Shown here piece after piece: positions 5,258 through 5,563 of a stretch of DNA of 5,563 nucleotides; positions within the stretch are counted from its first letter, which is position 1, and each line of letters begins with the position of its first letter. Under the pieces are notes generated by a model, which was given only the letters and a program-made list of their open reading frames with translations, was not told the DNA's origin and did no database searches. Location: assembly GCA_026387135.1 (NCBI GenBank), contig JAPLMH010000101.1:1-5563 (forward strand), in the 5' to 3' direction. The position numbers and the translations under genes were made by a program. Source of the DNA: Candidatus Omnitrophota bacterium (GTDB lineage: Bacteria > Omnitrophota > Gorgyraeia > 2-01-FULL-45-10).

Positions 5258-5563
5258 TGAACCATAATTTCAACCTGTACTCGATACCTTCTTTTATCGC
5301 CTCGATCCTTTTGCTGGGGCTGGCGCTATTTGTTTACAAAAGCAACAGGCGCTCCCCGATCAATATCACTTTCGCCCTGGAGTGCTTCGTCTCCTTTATA
5401 TGGCAGTTCTGCTACGGGATGATGTACCTCTTTTCATATGACAAAGATATGGCGCTCTTATGGATGAAGATCGGATATCTGGGCGTGATATTCATATCGG
5501 TCTTCATATACCATTTTATAATAGAATTTTTGGGTAGAAAAAAAGAGAGGATCGTCGCTTATG
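5254..5563 (+). CDS. Membrane protein, probable N-terminal 7TM sensor region of a histidine kinase (partial)
   Basis: An open frame starts at ATG 5254 (or the in-frame ATG at 5257) and runs off the right edge after 103 codons. Start 5254 gives the common ATGA overlap with the ketosynthase stop, and AAGGTGAT (5238-5245) is a plausible ribosome site. The product shows three hydrophobic segments, about residues 11-28, 37-60 and 72-93, joined by short loops. The second and third segments, with FVSFIWQFCYGM, ALLWMKIGYLGVIF and YHFIIEFLG, resemble the membrane sensor region found at the N terminus of many histidine kinases and related signalling proteins (HisKA_7TM type), where an aromatic/Trp-rich helix is followed by a 'lW.kigylG..f....yhF' pattern. 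No kinase or other output domain lies within the window, so kinase activity is inferred. The output could also be a diguanylate cyclase. The membrane location is clear; the exact family is moderately certain. Confidence 0.7.
   Translation, partial: MMNHNFNLYSIPSFIASILLLGLALFVYKSNRRSPINITFALECFVSFIWQFCYGMMYLFSYDKDMALLWMKIGYLGVIFISVFIYHFIIEFLGRKKERIVAY

Noticed and set aside
5232..5260. TTGACA near the end of the second ketosynthase gene as a promoter for the kinase-like gene
   Set aside because: No -10 box occurs at 16-18 bp, and the start would fall inside the downstream coding region; the ATGA overlap favours co-transcription.

Overview
The window is a compact bacterial stretch with every supported gene on the + strand. 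It opens with the 3' end of the housekeeping gene ychF (2-259). A short intergenic region follows, with a strong sigma70-type promoter and a structured leader (290-428). Next come a small helix-turn-helix gene (429-623) and an intrinsic terminator (622-654). From 671 to beyond the right edge runs a tightly packed lipid/polyketide-type operon: a degenerate ketosynthase, a long-chain acyl-ACP reductase homologue, a FabG-type ketoreductase, an acyl carrier protein, an intact FabF-type ketosynthase, and the start of a multi-membrane-span protein that looks like the sensor part of a 7TM-type histidine kinase.

The most interesting result is the composition of the operon. The first ketosynthase (671-1912) keeps the thiolase fold motifs but has lost the whole Cys-His-His triad: Phe165, Ser304 and Glu341 sit at the three positions. 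The second (4022-5257) keeps all three (Cys163, His294, His331). This is the arrangement expected of a KS/chain-length-factor (KS-alpha/KS-beta) heterodimer in type II polyketide or polyene systems. Between them lie an ACP, a ketoreductase and a homologue of cyanobacterial acyl-ACP reductase (AAR), with the catalytic Cys and a GxxGxxG dinucleotide site retained. The inferred logic is that KS+CLF elongate a chain on the dedicated ACP, FabG reduces the beta-keto groups, and AAR releases the chain reductively as an aldehyde. No dehydratase, enoyl reductase, malonyltransferase, thioesterase, phosphopantetheinyl transferase or aldehyde-deformylating oxygenase is seen here. These would have to come from the host or from genes outside the window.

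The genes look co-translated. There are overlaps of 8, 17 and 4 bp, gaps of 16 and 3 bp, and no internal terminator. The kinase-like gene starts inside the last codons of the ketosynthase gene (ATGA overlap), which suggests, without proving, that the pathway product or membrane state is sensed by the neighbouring kinase.

The organism is a bacterium of moderate GC with frequent ATA (Ile) and AGG/AGA (Arg) codons. AAR is best known from cyanobacteria, but the gene order and codon habits do not look cyanobacterial. An uncultivated phylum such as Omnitrophota, or another deep Gram-negative lineage, is a guess only.
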